Source: Buttiauxella izardii
Lineage (GTDB): Bacteria; Pseudomonadota; Gammaproteobacteria; Enterobacterales; Enterobacteriaceae
Assembly (NCBI RefSeq): GCF_003601925.1
Contig: NZ_QZWH01000009.1
Location: forward strand, 50,859 to 114,858
Length of the DNA: 64,000 bases
Direction: 5' to 3'
Under the pieces are notes generated by a model. The model made no database searches, was not told the DNA's origin, and saw only the letters and a program-made list of their open reading frames with translations. The position numbers were made by a program, and so were the translations under genes. Shown here one piece after another: positions 28,439 to 39,176 of the stretch. Numbering within the stretch: the first letter of the stretch is position 1; each line of letters begins with the position of its first letter.

Positions 28439-30097
28439 ATGCATCACGCCACCCCGCTTATCACCACCATTGTCGGCGGCCTCGTACTGGCCTTTTTGCT
28501 CGGTATGCTCGCCAACAAACTTCGTATATCACCTTTGGTGGGCTATTTATTAGCTGGGGTATTGGCCGGCCCTTTTACGCCAGGCTTTGTCGCTGACACT
28601 AAACTTGCCCCAGAATTAGCTGAACTGGGCGTTATCCTGCTGATGTTTGGCGTCGGTTTGCATTTCTCTCTCAAGGATTTGATGGCGGTAAAGGCCATCG
28701 CCATTCCCGGAGCTATCGCCCAGATTGGTGTGGCGACGCTGCTGGGTATGGCGCTTTCATCGCTGATGGGCTGGTCGTTGATGACCGGTATCGTGTTCGG
28801 TCTTTGTCTTTCCACCGCCAGCACCGTGGTGCTGCTGCGCGCTCTTGAAGAACGGCAATTAATCGACAGCCAGCGCGGGCAAATCGCCATTGGCTGGCTG
28901 ATTGTTGAAGATCTGGTGATGGTGCTAACGCTGGTGCTGCTGCCCGCCGTGGCCAATATGCTGGAAAAAGGCGATGTTGGCCTGGCGACATTATCGCTGG
29001 ATATGGGTTTAACCATCGGCAAAGTGGTGGCGTTTATCGCGATTATGCTGATTGTTGGCCGTCGCGTGGTGCCGTGGATTCTGGCGCGCAGTGCGGCTAC
29101 CGGTTCACGCGAGTTGTTTACACTGGCGGTTCTGGCGCTGGCTCTGGGCATCGCTTTTGGGGCCGTTGAACTGTTTGATGTTTCCTTCGCACTCGGCGCA
29201 TTCTTCGCCGGGATGGTGCTCAACGAATCTGAACTAAGCCACCGCGCGGCTCATGACACTTTACCGCTGCGCGATGCCTTCGCGGTGCTGTTCTTTGTCT
29301 CCGTCGGGATGTTATTCGACCCGCTAATTTTGATTCAGGAACCGCTCGCCGTGCTGGGCACGGTGGCGATTATTGTGTTTGGTAAATCGCTGGCAGCGTT
29401 CTTCCTGGTGCGCCTGTTCGGCCACTCGCAGCGAACGGCGTTAACCATCGCCACTAGCCTTGCGCAGATTGGTGAGTTTGCCTTTATCCTTGCGGGACTG
29501 GGCATGGCGCTGAATCTGCTGCCGCAAACCGGGCAAAATCTGGTGCTAGCCGGGGCGATTTTGTCGATTATGCTGAACCCGATTTTGTTTGCGATTCTTG
29601 AGCGTTATCTCGAAAAAACTGAAACGCTGGAAGAGCAGACGCTGGAAGAAGCTATCGAAGACGAGAAGCAAATTCCGGTCGATATTTGCAATCACGCCCT
29701 GCTGGTAGGTTTCGGGCGCGTGGGAAGTTTGCTGGGTGAGAAATTAATGGCGCAGGGTATTCCGCTGGTGGTGATTGAAACGTCACGTAGCCGGGTTGAT
29801 GAACTGCGAGAGCGCGGGATTCGTGCGGTGTTGGGAAATGCCGCCAATGAGGAAATCATGAATCTGGCGCATCTGGATTGTGCTCGTTGGTTGTTGCTGA
29901 CGATTCCAAATGGCTATGAGGCCGGGGAAATTGTCACCGCCGCACGCGCCAAGTGCCCGGATATCGAGATTATTGCCCGCGCCCATTATGACGATGAGGT
30001 GGATTACATTACCGAGCGTGGTGCGAATCAGGTGGTGATGGGTGAGCGCGAGATTGCGAATACGATGATGGGGTTGTTGGATAAGCCGGTGGCTTGA
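28439..30097 (+). CDS. ybaL: YbaL, CPA2-type cation/proton antiporter with RCK domain
   Basis: This 552-residue protein (E. coli YbaL: 558) has a hydrophobic CPA2 (KefB/KefC-like) transport domain of about twelve segments (residues 1-385), a charged linker with repeated LEEQTLEEAIEDE, and a TrkA-N/RCK Rossmann domain. The RCK domain begins HALLVGFGRVGS near residue 420; its GxGxxGS binds nucleotide. It is thought to move K+ or Na+ against protons under nucleotide control; the physiological role is unresolved. AAAGGAG lies 8 bases before the ATG. Confidence 0.94.
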   Translation: MHHATPLITTIVGGLVLAFLLGMLANKLRISPLVGYLLAGVLAGPFTPGFVADTKLAPELAELGVILLMFGVGLHFSLKDLMAVKAIAIPGAIAQIGVATLLGMALSSLMGWSLMTGIVFGLCLSTASTVVLLRALEERQLIDSQRGQIAIGWLIVEDLVMVLTLVLLPAVANMLEKGDVGLATLSLDMGLTIGKVVAFIAIMLIVGRRVVPWILARSAATGSRELFTLAVLALALGIAFGAVELFDVSFALGAFFAGMVLNESELSHRAAHDTLPLRDAFAVLFFVSVGMLFDPLILIQEPLAVLGTVAIIVFGKSLAAFFLVRLFGHSQRTALTIATSLAQIGEFAFILAGLGMALNLLPQTGQNLVLAGAILSIMLNPILFAILERYLEKTETLEEQTLEEAIEDEKQIPVDICNHALLVGFGRVGSLLGEKLMAQGIPLVVIETSRSRVDELRERGIRAVLGNAANEEIMNLAHLDCARWLLLTIPNGYEAGEIVTAARAKCPDIEIIARAHYDDEVDYITERGANQVVMGEREIANTMMGLLDKPVA

Positions 30098-30366
30098 GTT
30101 CCCCCTCATCCCGGCCTTCTCCCAAAGGGAGAAGGAGAAAACGATAGAGTTCCCTCTCCCCAGGGAGAAGGAGAAAACGGTAGGGTTCCCTCTCCAGGGG
30201 GAGAAGGAGAAAACGGTAGAGTTCTCTCTCCTGAGGGAGAAGGAGAAAACGATAGAGTTCCCTCTCCTGGGGGAGAAGGAGAAAACGGTAGAGTTCCCTC
30301 TCCTGGGCGAGAAGGAGAAAACGGTAGAGTTCCCTCTCCTGGGGGAGAGGGTTAGGGTGAGGGCGT
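30098..30366. repeat. Intergenic repeat (copy 2) expanded into six 36-bp tandem units
   Basis: The outer arms resemble copy 1 (CCCTCATCCCGGCC at the left, GGGTTAGGGTGAGGG at the right). Between them lie six head-to-tail 36-bp units from 30134 to 30349. Each starts GGAGAAAACG and contains GAGTTCCCTCTCC and a GGGAGAA end, so each can fold into a CCCTCTCC/GGAGAGG-type hairpin. Units differ at only a few positions. It separates ybaL from the convergent gsk. Confidence 0.9.
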
Positions 30367-30370
30367 TTAA

Positions 30371-31675
30371 TTAACGATCCCAGTAAGACTCTTCTAAGCT
30401 ATCTTCGCGTTCTGGCAGCCCACGGGTCAGGCGCGGAGAATGCTGGTTTAGCACCTGATAACTGACGCGATTCGCGTATTTGCACACTTGCGCTAAAGAC
30501 GAATAAGTCAGCCAGGTGTACTGATGCTTGCTGGAGTTTGGCACGTTAGAACGGTGGTAGTTGTTCGCCGTAATGTCATGCAGAAGTGCGGCCAGTGCAC
30601 CGTCGCCCGCGCCGTTGGTGTTCATGATTTTCTCAGGCCCGCCCATGTATGGCGCTATATGCGAGAAAATACGCAGCGGATTCTGGCAATCTTTGTGGCG
30701 CATCGCGCGGCTAAATTCATACTGGTTAAATTCGGCAATCGCGCCCGGCAACAGCGGATGCTGCGTGGTGCGTTTGGACGATTCTTCCGTAAAGCCCGCC
30801 ATGTATAAGCCAACCGGCCCTGCGGTACACAAGACTAAATCCACCCAATCCAGCGCTTTATCCGCCGCCAGCAGCGGGTCGCTTTCGCCCGTCAGCGCCA
30901 GCCCTTCCTCTTCGTTCATCGCCAGAATCGAGACGTGTTCTTTGAGGAACGCCTGCCACCACTCCGGGTTTTCAGCAATCACGTATTTAGTGCCGAGCGT
31001 CAGCACCACCGGCACGTTGTGCTTTTTCGCATAGGCGATGGCCTGCATGGTAGCTTCCGGCATCGGCTCGCCGTCTTTGCAGCGCACCAGGTAGGAAGTC
31101 AGCACCAGCGCAGACGCACCGGCGATCACTTCTTCTGGGATGCTGTCGGCGCGAAGCTGATTCATGTGGCCTGGGCTGATGGCAAAAGTACGTTCGCCCT
31201 GCTCGCCAATCAGCGTAAAGCAGCGGCCAATCGCGCCATTCACGCCTTGCAGGTAGTTGAGATCGGTACGGCTGGAGGTGTTGCATAAATAGCGGTAGGC
31301 GTAGCTGCCGATTTCGATATTGCTGCACATCACGCCCAGTAAAACAGAGCGGTCGTCGGCTAATACCGAATAGTTGTGCATGGTGTTGCCGATGGTGCCA
31401 CCGGCAAACTGGTGCGTGATCAGATCTTTTTTCACCAGGTCCTGATACAGCGCTTCCGCAACATCGTCTTCAATCACCAGCGAATGGCCGAAACTCAAAC
31501 CGTAGCGATGAACAAATTCGTCGTCCACTTTGGCTTCGATATCCACCAGCGTTTGGTCGATCCCGACAATCCAGGAAGTGCCAGTTTCGTTTTCAGGCTG
31601 AACCTGTTGCAGTAAAGGATCGCGCGCGCTGACAGGGAAGTAATGTTTGGATTTACGTTTGCCGGGAAATTTCAT
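30371..31675 (-). CDS. gsk: Gsk, inosine-guanosine kinase
   Basis: This 434-residue protein, the same length as in E. coli, is a PfkB/ribokinase-family enzyme. The N-terminal substrate-binding GGTIGNT motif lies near residue 94 and the catalytic NTNGAGDGALAAL near residue 355, where the Asp of GAGD is the base. It phosphorylates inosine and guanosine to IMP and GMP in salvage. E. coli has aes between gsk and hemH; here only 63 bases separate them. Confidence 0.97.
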   Translation of the reverse strand: MKFPGKRKSKHYFPVSARDPLLQQVQPENETGTSWIVGIDQTLVDIEAKVDDEFVHRYGLSFGHSLVIEDDVAEALYQDLVKKDLITHQFAGGTIGNTMHNYSVLADDRSVLLGVMCSNIEIGSYAYRYLCNTSSRTDLNYLQGVNGAIGRCFTLIGEQGERTFAISPGHMNQLRADSIPEEVIAGASALVLTSYLVRCKDGEPMPEATMQAIAYAKKHNVPVVLTLGTKYVIAENPEWWQAFLKEHVSILAMNEEEGLALTGESDPLLAADKALDWVDLVLCTAGPVGLYMAGFTEESSKRTTQHPLLPGAIAEFNQYEFSRAMRHKDCQNPLRIFSHIAPYMGGPEKIMNTNGAGDGALAALLHDITANNYHRSNVPNSSKHQYTWLTYSSLAQVCKYANRVSYQVLNQHSPRLTRGLPEREDSLEESYWDR

Positions 31676-31738
31676 GATTTTGTTCGGAGGTTGCTAATCA
31701 GGCCGGAAATGGTAGCACATTAACGGCCATAAGCGGGA

Positions 31739-32701
31739 TCAACGATATTTCTGCACCAGATTCATCATCATGGCGATGTGCGCCGGGTCGTCATTCAGCG
31801 CCGGAATATATTCATATTTCGTGCCGCCAGCTTCCATGAACACTTCACGGTTTTGCACCGCCATTTCTTCAAGCGTTTCAAGGCAATCCGCCGAGAAACC
31901 TGGGCACATCACCTGAATATGTTTGACGCCTTTTTCAGGCAACATTTTCAGGGTTTCGTCGGTATACGGCATCAGCCACGGCTCGCGGCCAAAACGCGAT
32001 TGATAGGTCATCATCACTTTTTCTGGTGGCAGTTCGAGGGCTGAAAGCAACTCGCGCGTGGTGTCGCGGCAACGTTGCGGGTAATCGTCACCCTCGTTGG
32101 CGTAACGCTGGGGAATGCCGTGATAGGAGAGCAGCAACAAATCTGGCTCGCCGTGCTTTGCAAAAGAGTCTCTGACCGACGCCACCAGCGCGTTGATGTA
32201 GGACTCGTCGTCAGCATAATCACGAATCAGCGAAATCGACGGCAAAGAGCGGTAATCGGCAAAAATGCGCCCTAATTCGTCCCAAACGGCGGCGACGGTC
32301 GAGCAGGAAAACTGCGGGTACAGCGGCAGCACGACGATATGGTCAACGTGGTGCGTCATCAGTTCTTCTACCGCACTTTTCAGCGACGGCGTGCCGTAGC
32401 TCATGCCGAGTACGACGGGAACATCTGGCAATTGCGCGGCCAGTGCGGCCTGTTGACGGCGGCTATAAACCAGCAGCGGCGAGCCTTCGTCCATCCATAC
32501 GGATTGATAAAGTTTGGCAACACGGGAAGAACGCAGCGGCAAAATCACGCCGCGCAGCAGCGGCCACCACAGCAAACGCGGGGTATCAACAACGCGTTTA
32601 TCGCTGAGAAACTGGCGTAAATAGCGTTTTACCGCAGCCGGAGTCGGAGCATCAGGTGTGCCAAGGTTCGCCAGTAAGATGCCCACTTTTTCCTGATTCA
32701 T
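31739..32701 (-). CDS. hemH: HemH, ferrochelatase
   Basis: This 320-residue protein is a class I chelatase. Conserved parts are [11 protein letters not shown] at the start, the active-site histidine in LLLSYHGIP near residue 194, and [11 protein letters not shown] near residue 264 with the second metal ligand. It inserts Fe(II) into protoporphyrin IX, the last step of haem synthesis. AAGGAG precedes the ATG. It lies downstream of adk with a terminator between them. Confidence 0.97.
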   Translation of the reverse strand: MNQEKVGILLANLGTPDAPTPAAVKRYLRQFLSDKRVVDTPRLLWWPLLRGVILPLRSSRVAKLYQSVWMDEGSPLLVYSRRQQAALAAQLPDVPVVLGMSYGTPSLKSAVEELMTHHVDHIVVLPLYPQFSCSTVAAVWDELGRIFADYRSLPSISLIRDYADDESYINALVASVRDSFAKHGEPDLLLLSYHGIPQRYANEGDDYPQRCRDTTRELLSALELPPEKVMMTYQSRFGREPWLMPYTDETLKMLPEKGVKHIQVMCPGFSADCLETLEEMAVQNREVFMEAGGTKYEYIPALNDDPAHIAMMMNLVQKYR

Positions 32702-32788
32702 TTCCGCTCCTTATCAATAAATTGCTGATAATTGTAACGTAAAAGCGCCACGGGAGAACCGATTACAGCGAAAGGCTGAGAAATGGGC

Positions 32789-32820
32789 AAAAAAATACCG
32801 GGCACAAGTCCCGGTATTTT
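32789..32820 (-). terminator. Intrinsic terminator of adk (bidirectional)
   Basis: The stem AAATACCGGG / CCCGGTATTT has a 7-base loop. On the minus strand it is followed by a run of seven T. It lies 16 bases after the adk stop. Confidence 0.88.
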
Positions 32821-32835
32821 TATCTCAGCTACGAA

Positions 32836-33558
<723 letters not shown>

Positions 33559-33602
33559 TCAAGAATGGCAGGTATTTCAGGTGTGGTTAGTTGGCGGGTA
33601 AT

Positions 33603-33649
33603 GCCCTCACCCCGACCCTCTCCCACAGGAGAAAACCAGAGTGAGGGTT
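33603..33649. repeat. CCCTCACC / GGTGAGGG intergenic repeat (copy 3, short)
   Basis: GCCCTCACCCCGACCCTCTC is followed by an AGGAGAAAACCAGA linker and GTGAGGG. This minimal version of the elements at 25037 and 30098 lies just after htpG and probably ends its transcript. Confidence 0.65.
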
Positions 33650-33653
33650 AAAC

Positions 33654-35528
33654 TTAGGAAGCCAGTAACTGATTCATTCGACGAATGAATTGGTTTGGAT
33701 CTTCCAGCGTGCCGCGTTCAGCCAGCAGCGCCTGGTCGAGCAGTAATTCAACCCACTCGCCAAACTGCGCTTCGTCCTGAGTATCCGCAACGCGTTTCAC
33801 CAGACCGTGATCCGGGTTCAGCTCGAAGATATACTTCACTTCAGGCACAGCCTGGCCCGCAGCGGCAAACAGTTTTGCCATTTGCGTGCTCATGTCGTCG
33901 CTGTCGGTGGTGACAATCGCTGGCGTGTCGGTCAGACGGTGCGTCAGACGCACTTCTTTCACGCGATCGCCCAGCAGCGTTTTCACACGTTCAACGAACG
34001 GCTCCAGCGCTTTTTCAGCTTCTTTCGCTTCCGGCGTTTCTTCGTCAGCCAGTTTTTCCAGTGATTCGTCAGTTTTGCTGACAGACTGGAATACCTTGCC
34101 GTCGAACTCGGTCAGGTAGCTCATCATCCATTCGTCGATACGGTCAGAAAGCAGCAGGACTTCGATGCCTTTCTTACGCAGCAATTCCAGATGCGGGCTG
34201 CTCTTCGCGGCGGCATAGCTGTCGGCAGTGATGTAGTAAATCTTCTCCTGCCCTTCCTTCATGCGTGACACGTAGTCTTCCAGCGAGACAGTTTGCTCGG
34301 AAGAATCCGTGTGAGTCGATGCAAAGCGCAGCAGTTTAGCGATAGTTTCCTGGTTCGCAGTATCTTCCGCAGGGCCTTCTTTGAGCACCAGACCGAAGTT
34401 TTTCCAGAAGGTCTGGTATTTTTCGCTGTCGTCTTTCGCCAGTTTTTCCAACATCTGCAATACGCGTTTGGTCAGCGCACTACGCAGGTTTTGCGTCACG
34501 CGGCTGTCTTGCAGAATTTCACGCGAGACGTTCAACGGCAGGTCGTTGGAGTCAATCAGGCCACGCACGAAACGCATGTAGTTCGGCATAAACTGTTCAG
34601 CGTCGTCCATGATGAACACGCGCTGCACGTATAACTTCAGGCCATGTTTATGGTCACGGTTCCACATGTCCCACGGCGCTTGCGACGGGATGTACAGTAG
34701 GCTGGTGTATTCCTGCTTGCCTTCCACGCGGTTATGGCTGTAAGTCAGTGGGTCGGTGAAGTCATGCGCCACATGCTTGTAGAATTCGTTATATTCTTCA
34801 TCTTTGATTTCAGACTTGCTGCGCGTCCACAAAGCCTGCGCTTTGTTGATTTTTTCCCAGCCGAGGATGGTTTCGCCATCTTTCTCTTCACGGGTTTCGA
34901 TTTCAACCGGCAGCGCGATGTGGTCGGAATATTTACTGATGGTCGAACGCACACGCCAGTCGTCTAAGAACTCATCTTCGCCTTCGCGCAAGTGCAGGGT
35001 AATTTCAGTCCCGCGATCCGCTTTAGTGATATCCGCAACGGTGTATTCGCCAGCGCCTTCAGATTCCCAGAACACAGCCTGATCCGCTGGAACGCCCGCA
35101 GCGCGAGTGCGCACGGTGACTTTATCCGCCACGATGAATGCCGAGTAGAAACCCACACCGAACTGGCCGATAAGCTGGCTGTCTTTCGCCTGGTCAGAAC
35201 CCATGGATTCGAGGAACGCTTTGGTGCCAGATTTTGCGATAGTCCCGAGGTGGTCAATCGCTTCGTCACGCGTCATACCGATGCCGTTATCGGCAATAGT
35301 CAGGGTACGTTTTTCTTTATCAAACGAGACACGAACACGCAGTTCGCCGTCACCTTCGTAGAGGTCTGCTTGAGACAGGGCGCGGAAGCGCAGTTTGTCT
35401 GCCGCATCAGAGGCGTTGGAGATCAGCTCACGCAGGAAAATTTCTTTGTTTGAATAGAGGGAGTGGATCATCAGGTGCAGAAGTTGTTTCACTTCAGACT
35501 GGAAGCCACGAGTCTCTTGTCCTTTCAT
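33654..35528 (-). CDS. htpG: HtpG, Hsp90 chaperone
   Basis: This 624-residue protein is the same length as in E. coli. The N-terminal GHKL ATPase domain has [14 protein letters not shown] with the Mg-binding Asn, DNGIGM and [10 protein letters not shown] middle domain with the catalytic Arg region and a C-terminal dimerisation domain follow. It remodels client proteins with DnaK. An ATG two codons upstream (35534) is better spaced from GAGG than the ATG at 35528; the latter is chosen because the known protein starts MKGQETRGF. No sigma-32 promoter could be fixed by eye. Confidence 0.97.
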   Translation of the reverse strand: MKGQETRGFQSEVKQLLHLMIHSLYSNKEIFLRELISNASDAADKLRFRALSQADLYEGDGELRVRVSFDKEKRTLTIADNGIGMTRDEAIDHLGTIAKSGTKAFLESMGSDQAKDSQLIGQFGVGFYSAFIVADKVTVRTRAAGVPADQAVFWESEGAGEYTVADITKADRGTEITLHLREGEDEFLDDWRVRSTISKYSDHIALPVEIETREEKDGETILGWEKINKAQALWTRSKSEIKDEEYNEFYKHVAHDFTDPLTYSHNRVEGKQEYTSLLYIPSQAPWDMWNRDHKHGLKLYVQRVFIMDDAEQFMPNYMRFVRGLIDSNDLPLNVSREILQDSRVTQNLRSALTKRVLQMLEKLAKDDSEKYQTFWKNFGLVLKEGPAEDTANQETIAKLLRFASTHTDSSEQTVSLEDYVSRMKEGQEKIYYITADSYAAAKSSPHLELLRKKGIEVLLLSDRIDEWMMSYLTEFDGKVFQSVSKTDESLEKLADEETPEAKEAEKALEPFVERVKTLLGDRVKEVRLTHRLTDTPAIVTTDSDDMSTQMAKLFAAAGQAVPEVKYIFELNPDHGLVKRVADTQDEAQFGEWVELLLDQALLAERGTLEDPNQFIRRMNQLLAS

Positions 35529-35645
35529 GGTCATTGATACCTCAACAAATTCAAAATACGCAGGGGGTTTTAAAAAGCTGAGGGTGATATGAGGATAGAA
35601 AGGAGGGTTTTCAAGCGGGAGGATTAAAAACCTCCCCGCAAGTGA

Positions 35646-36251
35646 TTAGAAATTAATCTTGTGACGTCCAGCAAGCGAGTGCGAAAGCGTGGTGCCATCG
35701 ACCATTTCCAGCTCGCCGCCGACCGGCACGCCGTGCGCGATACGGCTGGCATCCACGCCATATTGCCCGCAGAGTTCGGCAATGTAGTTGGCTGTCGCTT
35801 CGCCTTCAACGGTCGGGTTGGTCGCCAGAATCAGCTCTTTAATGGTTTCGGTTTCCAGGCGCTGTTCGAGGCGATCCAGGCCGATGTCCTGCGGGCCGAT
35901 ACCGTCGAGCGGCGAAAGGTGCCCCATCAACACAAAATAACGCCCGGAAAACTGGCCGGTAGCTTCAATGGCGTGGATATCCGCAGGGGTTTCTACCACG
36001 CAGATTTGGCCATTTTCCTGGCGGCGAGGGTTGGCGCAAATGGCGCAAATTTCTTGTTCGGTGAAGGTACGGCAGTCAGCACAGTGCCCAATTTCAGACA
36101 TCGCGCGAGTTAGTGCTTGAGCAAGACGCATGCCACCGCTGCGGTCACGTTGCAGGAGCGCGAACGCCATACGTTGGGCAGATTTAGGGCCAACACCTGG
36201 CAGGCAGCGCAGGGATTCCATAAGGGTGGTAAGTAAAGGACTGGTTTGCAT
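35646..36251 (-). CDS. recR: RecR, recombination mediator
   Basis: This 201-residue protein, the same length as in E. coli, has an N-terminal helix-hairpin-helix ([13 protein letters not shown]), a Cys4 zinc site (C-x2-C near residue 57 and C-x2-C near residue 69) and a Toprim domain with a Walker-like end. It loads RecA with RecF and RecO at gaps. In E. coli recR follows ybaB directly; here about 2.9 kb with three other genes lie between them. Confidence 0.97.
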   Translation of the reverse strand: MQTSPLLTTLMESLRCLPGVGPKSAQRMAFALLQRDRSGGMRLAQALTRAMSEIGHCADCRTFTEQEICAICANPRRQENGQICVVETPADIHAIEATGQFSGRYFVLMGHLSPLDGIGPQDIGLDRLEQRLETETIKELILATNPTVEGEATANYIAELCGQYGVDASRIAHGVPVGGELEMVDGTTLSHSLAGRHKINF

Positions 36252-36314
36252 CGCTCAGACTTCTGAAAAAAGAGTGGAGCATAGGCTAACATTAGCCCCG
36301 CGCGGCGGTATAGG

Positions 36315-36355
36315 AAAAAATATTCCCCCTGCGCGATGTCTCGCAAAGGGGGAAT
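36315..36355 (-). terminator. Intrinsic terminator of the isochorismatase-family gene
   Basis: The stem ATTCCCCC / GGGGGAAT has an inner GCGAGA/CGCGC region and is followed on the minus strand by ATTTTTT. It sits 5 bases beyond the stop of the isochorismatase-family gene and so separates it from recR, which needs its own promoter. Confidence 0.8.
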
Positions 36356-36359
36356 TTAT

Positions 36360-37037
36360 TTAACCGCGCTGAGAATCTAGTTGTTCTTGATTCGTCACAA
36401 CATCCTGCGCTTTCTGGTAACTTTCCATCAGTAAGCCGTACTCAATAAATACGCCGCCCCACAGATTCGCCCATTCCATTGCATCATCGCGATTCCAGGT
36501 ATGCTGAATTTCAGCCACTACCGCTGCGGTATCCATTGGCACTACTCCCGCCTGAACGACACGCGCCAGCGTCACTTCCTGTGCCATTTTGGAGTAAGTA
36601 CCGGAAGCATCAATCACTGCAAAGACTTTGAAACCTTCTGCCACCGCGCTAATCGCCGGGAATGCCATGCACACGCTTGTCACTGTGCCCGCAATAATCA
36701 AGGTGTTGCGACCTGTTGCTTTGACTGCTGCCACGAAATCAGGGTTGTCCCAGGCGTTGATTTCACCTTTACGCGGTACGTACTGAGCGTGTGGAGCATA
36801 CTGGTGAATTTCAGGAATTAGCGGCCCGTTCGGGCCTTGTGGCACAGAAGCGGTAGTGATGACCGGAATATTGGCAAGCGTGGCGATTTTAGCCAGCACG
36901 GTGGCGTGAGTGCGTAGCGTTGGCATTGGCATGTCATGCACCAACTGGAATAGACCGCTTTGATGGTCGATAAGCAGCATTACTGCGTCGTTCGCATCAA
37001 TGGTTGGAATTTGTCCGTTAAAGTTTGCAGGTGTCAT
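36360..37037 (-). CDS. Isochorismatase-family (YcaC-like) cysteine hydrolase
   Basis: This 225-residue protein has the cysteine-hydrolase triad candidates Asp 24 (LLIDHQSGL), Lys 90 ([10 protein letters not shown]) and Cys 123 (TVTSVCMAF), including the cis-peptide region before the Cys. It resembles YcaC-type hydrolases, whose substrates are not defined. The ATG at 37037 is preferred to the one at 37043 because AAGGA is 8 bases from it. It follows the pirin gene with a terminator hairpin between them, and both face away from the LysR gene. Confidence 0.88.
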   Translation of the reverse strand: MTPANFNGQIPTIDANDAVMLLIDHQSGLFQLVHDMPMPTLRTHATVLAKIATLANIPVITTASVPQGPNGPLIPEIHQYAPHAQYVPRKGEINAWDNPDFVAAVKATGRNTLIIAGTVTSVCMAFPAISAVAEGFKVFAVIDASGTYSKMAQEVTLARVVQAGVVPMDTAAVVAEIQHTWNRDDAMEWANLWGGVFIEYGLLMESYQKAQDVVTNQEQLDSQRG

Positions 37038-37059
37038 TTTCATATCCTTTTTAATTACT

Positions 37060-37090
37060 GAAAAATAACGGCTACCAGAACGGTAGCCGT
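37060..37090 (-). terminator. Hairpin terminator between the pirin and hydrolase genes
   Basis: A perfect 9-bp stem, ACGGCTACC / GGTAGCCGT, with a 5-base loop is followed on the minus strand by TATTTTTC. It lies 10 bases after the pirin stop and may make expression of the hydrolase gene partial. Confidence 0.8.
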
Positions 37091-37099
37091 CAGAGTGAA

Positions 37100-37966
37100 T
37101 TAGACTTTTTGACCAAATTTGCCCTGGTTAAAGTCATCAATCGCTTCTTTGATTTCTTCACGGGTGTTCATCACAAACGGCCCGTAACCCACTACTGGCT
37201 CGTTCAGCGGCTCACCGCTCAACACCAGCACAACCGCGTTGTTGTTAGCTTCCAGCGTGACGGTTTCACCTTTGGCATCCAGCACCACTAACTGCGCTTC
37301 CCGAGCGACTTCCTGGCCGTTAACCAGCACGGTGCCTTTGAGCACTACCAGCGCGGTGTTCCAGCCATCCGGCAGCGTCAGATTTGTTACGCTTTGCGCG
37401 TTCAGTCGCATATCCAGCACACGCAGTGGGGAATACGTGTGTGCCGGGCCTTTTGTGCCGTCCATTTCACCGGCAATAACGCGTACCTGACCGGCGTTAT
37501 CTGGCAACGGAACGACGGGAATATCCGCATAGGTAATCGACTGGTAGTTCGGCGGCGTTGATTTGTCTTTCGCCGGTAAATTGACCCACAACTGCACCAT
37601 TTCCAGGGTGCCGCCTTTTTCGCTAAAGGCGGGCGAATGGAACTCTTCGTGCAAAATGCCGCTTCCGGCGGTCATCCACTGCACGTCGCCTGGGCCAATC
37701 ACCCCGCCGCTGCCGGTGGAATCGCGGTGCGCCACTTCGCCTTTGTAGACGATGGTGACGGTTTCAAAACCGCGATGCGGATGCACGTCAACGCCACGTT
37801 GGCCTTTGGTGCTCGGTTTAAAATCAGCCGGGCCTGCGTAGTCCAGCAGCAAGAATGGGCTGAGCTGTTTTTCAAATTTTGAGTAAGAAAACAGTGAGCG
37901 AACCGGGAAACCATCGCCCACCCAGTGGGACTGCGGTGCTGAATAAACGCCAAGAATTGATTTCAT
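37100..37966 (-). CDS. Pirin-family bicupin
   Basis: This 288-residue bicupin has the four iron-binding residues of the pirin family in the first cupin: His 62, His 64 ([11 protein letters not shown]), His 106 and Glu 108 ([10 protein letters not shown]). The second cupin (about 170-270) has lost metal ligands, as is usual. Some enterobacterial pirins (YhhW) have quercetin 2,3-dioxygenase activity; the substrate here is unknown. An upstream extension of 37 codons lacks a ribosome site, while GGAG stands 7 bases before the ATG at 37966. It is divergent from the LysR gene, which probably controls it. Confidence 0.92.
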   Translation of the reverse strand: MKSILGVYSAPQSHWVGDGFPVRSLFSYSKFEKQLSPFLLLDYAGPADFKPSTKGQRGVDVHPHRGFETVTIVYKGEVAHRDSTGSGGVIGPGDVQWMTAGSGILHEEFHSPAFSEKGGTLEMVQLWVNLPAKDKSTPPNYQSITYADIPVVPLPDNAGQVRVIAGEMDGTKGPAHTYSPLRVLDMRLNAQSVTNLTLPDGWNTALVVLKGTVLVNGQEVAREAQLVVLDAKGETVTLEANNNAVVLVLSGEPLNEPVVGYGPFVMNTREEIKEAIDDFNQGKFGQKV

Positions 37967-38076
37967 CGTTATCTCCATTGAGTGTCGATTTCTGTTGAGA
38001 TAAAGATTACTCGTAAGACGAATGGCGCGGTAGACTCTGAAAATGAACTCAGTGTTCCATATACAGGACAATGGCA

Positions 38077-38982
38077 ATGCAAGATCTCAACGACCTGTGG
38101 TATTTCGTGCAAGTGGTGGATAACGGGGGCTTTTCTCCCGCAAGCCGCGTCATCGGGATCCCAAAATCCCGCCTGAGTCGCCGTATCGCCCTGCTGGAGG
38201 AAAGCCTGGAGACGCGCCTGATCCAGCGATCAACGCGCAGTTTTACGGTGACGGAAGCCGGGCAGATTTTTTATCGCCATTGCAAAGCGATGATTATTGA
38301 AGCCGAAGCCGCGCAGGAAGCGATTAATACGTTGCGCGCTGAGCCACGCGGGTTAATTCGCCTGACCTGCCCGATTGCGCTGCTGCATGTGCATATCGGC
38401 GAGATGCTGGCGCGATTTATGACGCTGTATCCTCAGGTAACGGTGCAACTTGAGGAGACGAATCGCCAGGTTGATGTGCTCAACGAAAACGTCGATTTAG
38501 CGGTGCGGGTGCGCCCATTGCCGCTGGAAGATAGTGATCTGGTGATGCGTAAACTGGCAGATCGCAGTATGTGTCTGGTCGCCAGCCCGGAGCTGGTGGC
38601 GCGATTTTCGCAGCCTCAGTCGCCAGCCGATCTTCAGCACTGGCCGAGCCTGGCGCTGTCAAAACCTCAGCAAGTATACCGCTGGTGTCTGTTCGGGCCG
38701 GATAACCAGGAAGTGACGCTGCACCATAAACCGCGCTTTGTGACGACAGATATGATTGCGCTGCGAGCGGCGGCTCTGGCGGGCGTGGGGATTGTTCAGT
38801 TACCGATGTTGATGCTTAACAAACAGATTGCGGACGGGAGTCTGATGCGTTTGTTACCGCAGTGGCGAACAAGGCGAGAAGTGATTCACGTGGTGTTTCC
38901 GTCACGGCGCGGTCAGTTACCGGCGGTCAGGGCGTTGATTGATTTTCTGGTGGAGAGTTATGCGGGGTTTGAGGAGGAGTGA
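38077..38982 (+). CDS. LysR-family regulator
   Basis: This 301-residue protein has an N-terminal winged helix-turn-helix (residues 1-60, with GGFSPASRVIGIPKSRLSRR) and a C-terminal periplasmic-binding-like effector domain (about 90-295). An ATG two codons earlier (38071) is only about 3 bases from AGGA, so 38077 is preferred. The 110-base gap to the divergent pirin gene is typical of a LysR autoregulator that controls its neighbour. The effector is unknown. Confidence 0.9.
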   Translation: MQDLNDLWYFVQVVDNGGFSPASRVIGIPKSRLSRRIALLEESLETRLIQRSTRSFTVTEAGQIFYRHCKAMIIEAEAAQEAINTLRAEPRGLIRLTCPIALLHVHIGEMLARFMTLYPQVTVQLEETNRQVDVLNENVDLAVRVRPLPLEDSDLVMRKLADRSMCLVASPELVARFSQPQSPADLQHWPSLALSKPQQVYRWCLFGPDNQEVTLHHKPRFVTTDMIALRAAALAGVGIVQLPMLMLNKQIADGSLMRLLPQWRTRREVIHVVFPSRRGQLPAVRALIDFLVESYAGFEEE

Positions 38983-38999
38983 TTCGTGTATGTTTTTAT

Positions 39000-39025
39000 G
39001 TCGGATGACGCTGCGCTTATCCGAC
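39000..39025. repeat. REP element
   Basis: GTCGGAT and ATCCGAC are perfect 7-bp arms around GACGCTGCGCTT. It lies 17 bases after the LysR stop. Confidence 0.8.
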
Positions 39026-39056
39026 CTACAAAAGCGATGAAATCTCCAAATTTCCC

Positions 39057-39172
39057 TAAATAATTCGCGTTGTGGGAAGGCGGCAAGTGAGCAAATCCCC
39101 AGGAGCTTACATAAGTAAGTGACTGGGGTTTGTGAGTGCAGCCAACGCCCCCACAACGCGAAGTATGACGGG
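39057..39172. repeat. ERIC element (copy 2, near consensus)
   Basis: It contains AATCCCCAGGAGCTTACATA and AAGTAAGTGACTGGGG, the ERIC core. The outer inverted arms are TTCGCGTTGTGGG and CCCACAACGCGAA. It abuts the ybaB stop, so it ends the dnaX-ybaB transcript. Confidence 0.95.
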
Positions 39173-39176
39173 AAAA

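Noticed and set aside
30134..30349. CRISPR array
   Set aside because: The 36-bp units run directly head to tail with no unique spacers, and no cas genes are present; it is a tandem repeat.
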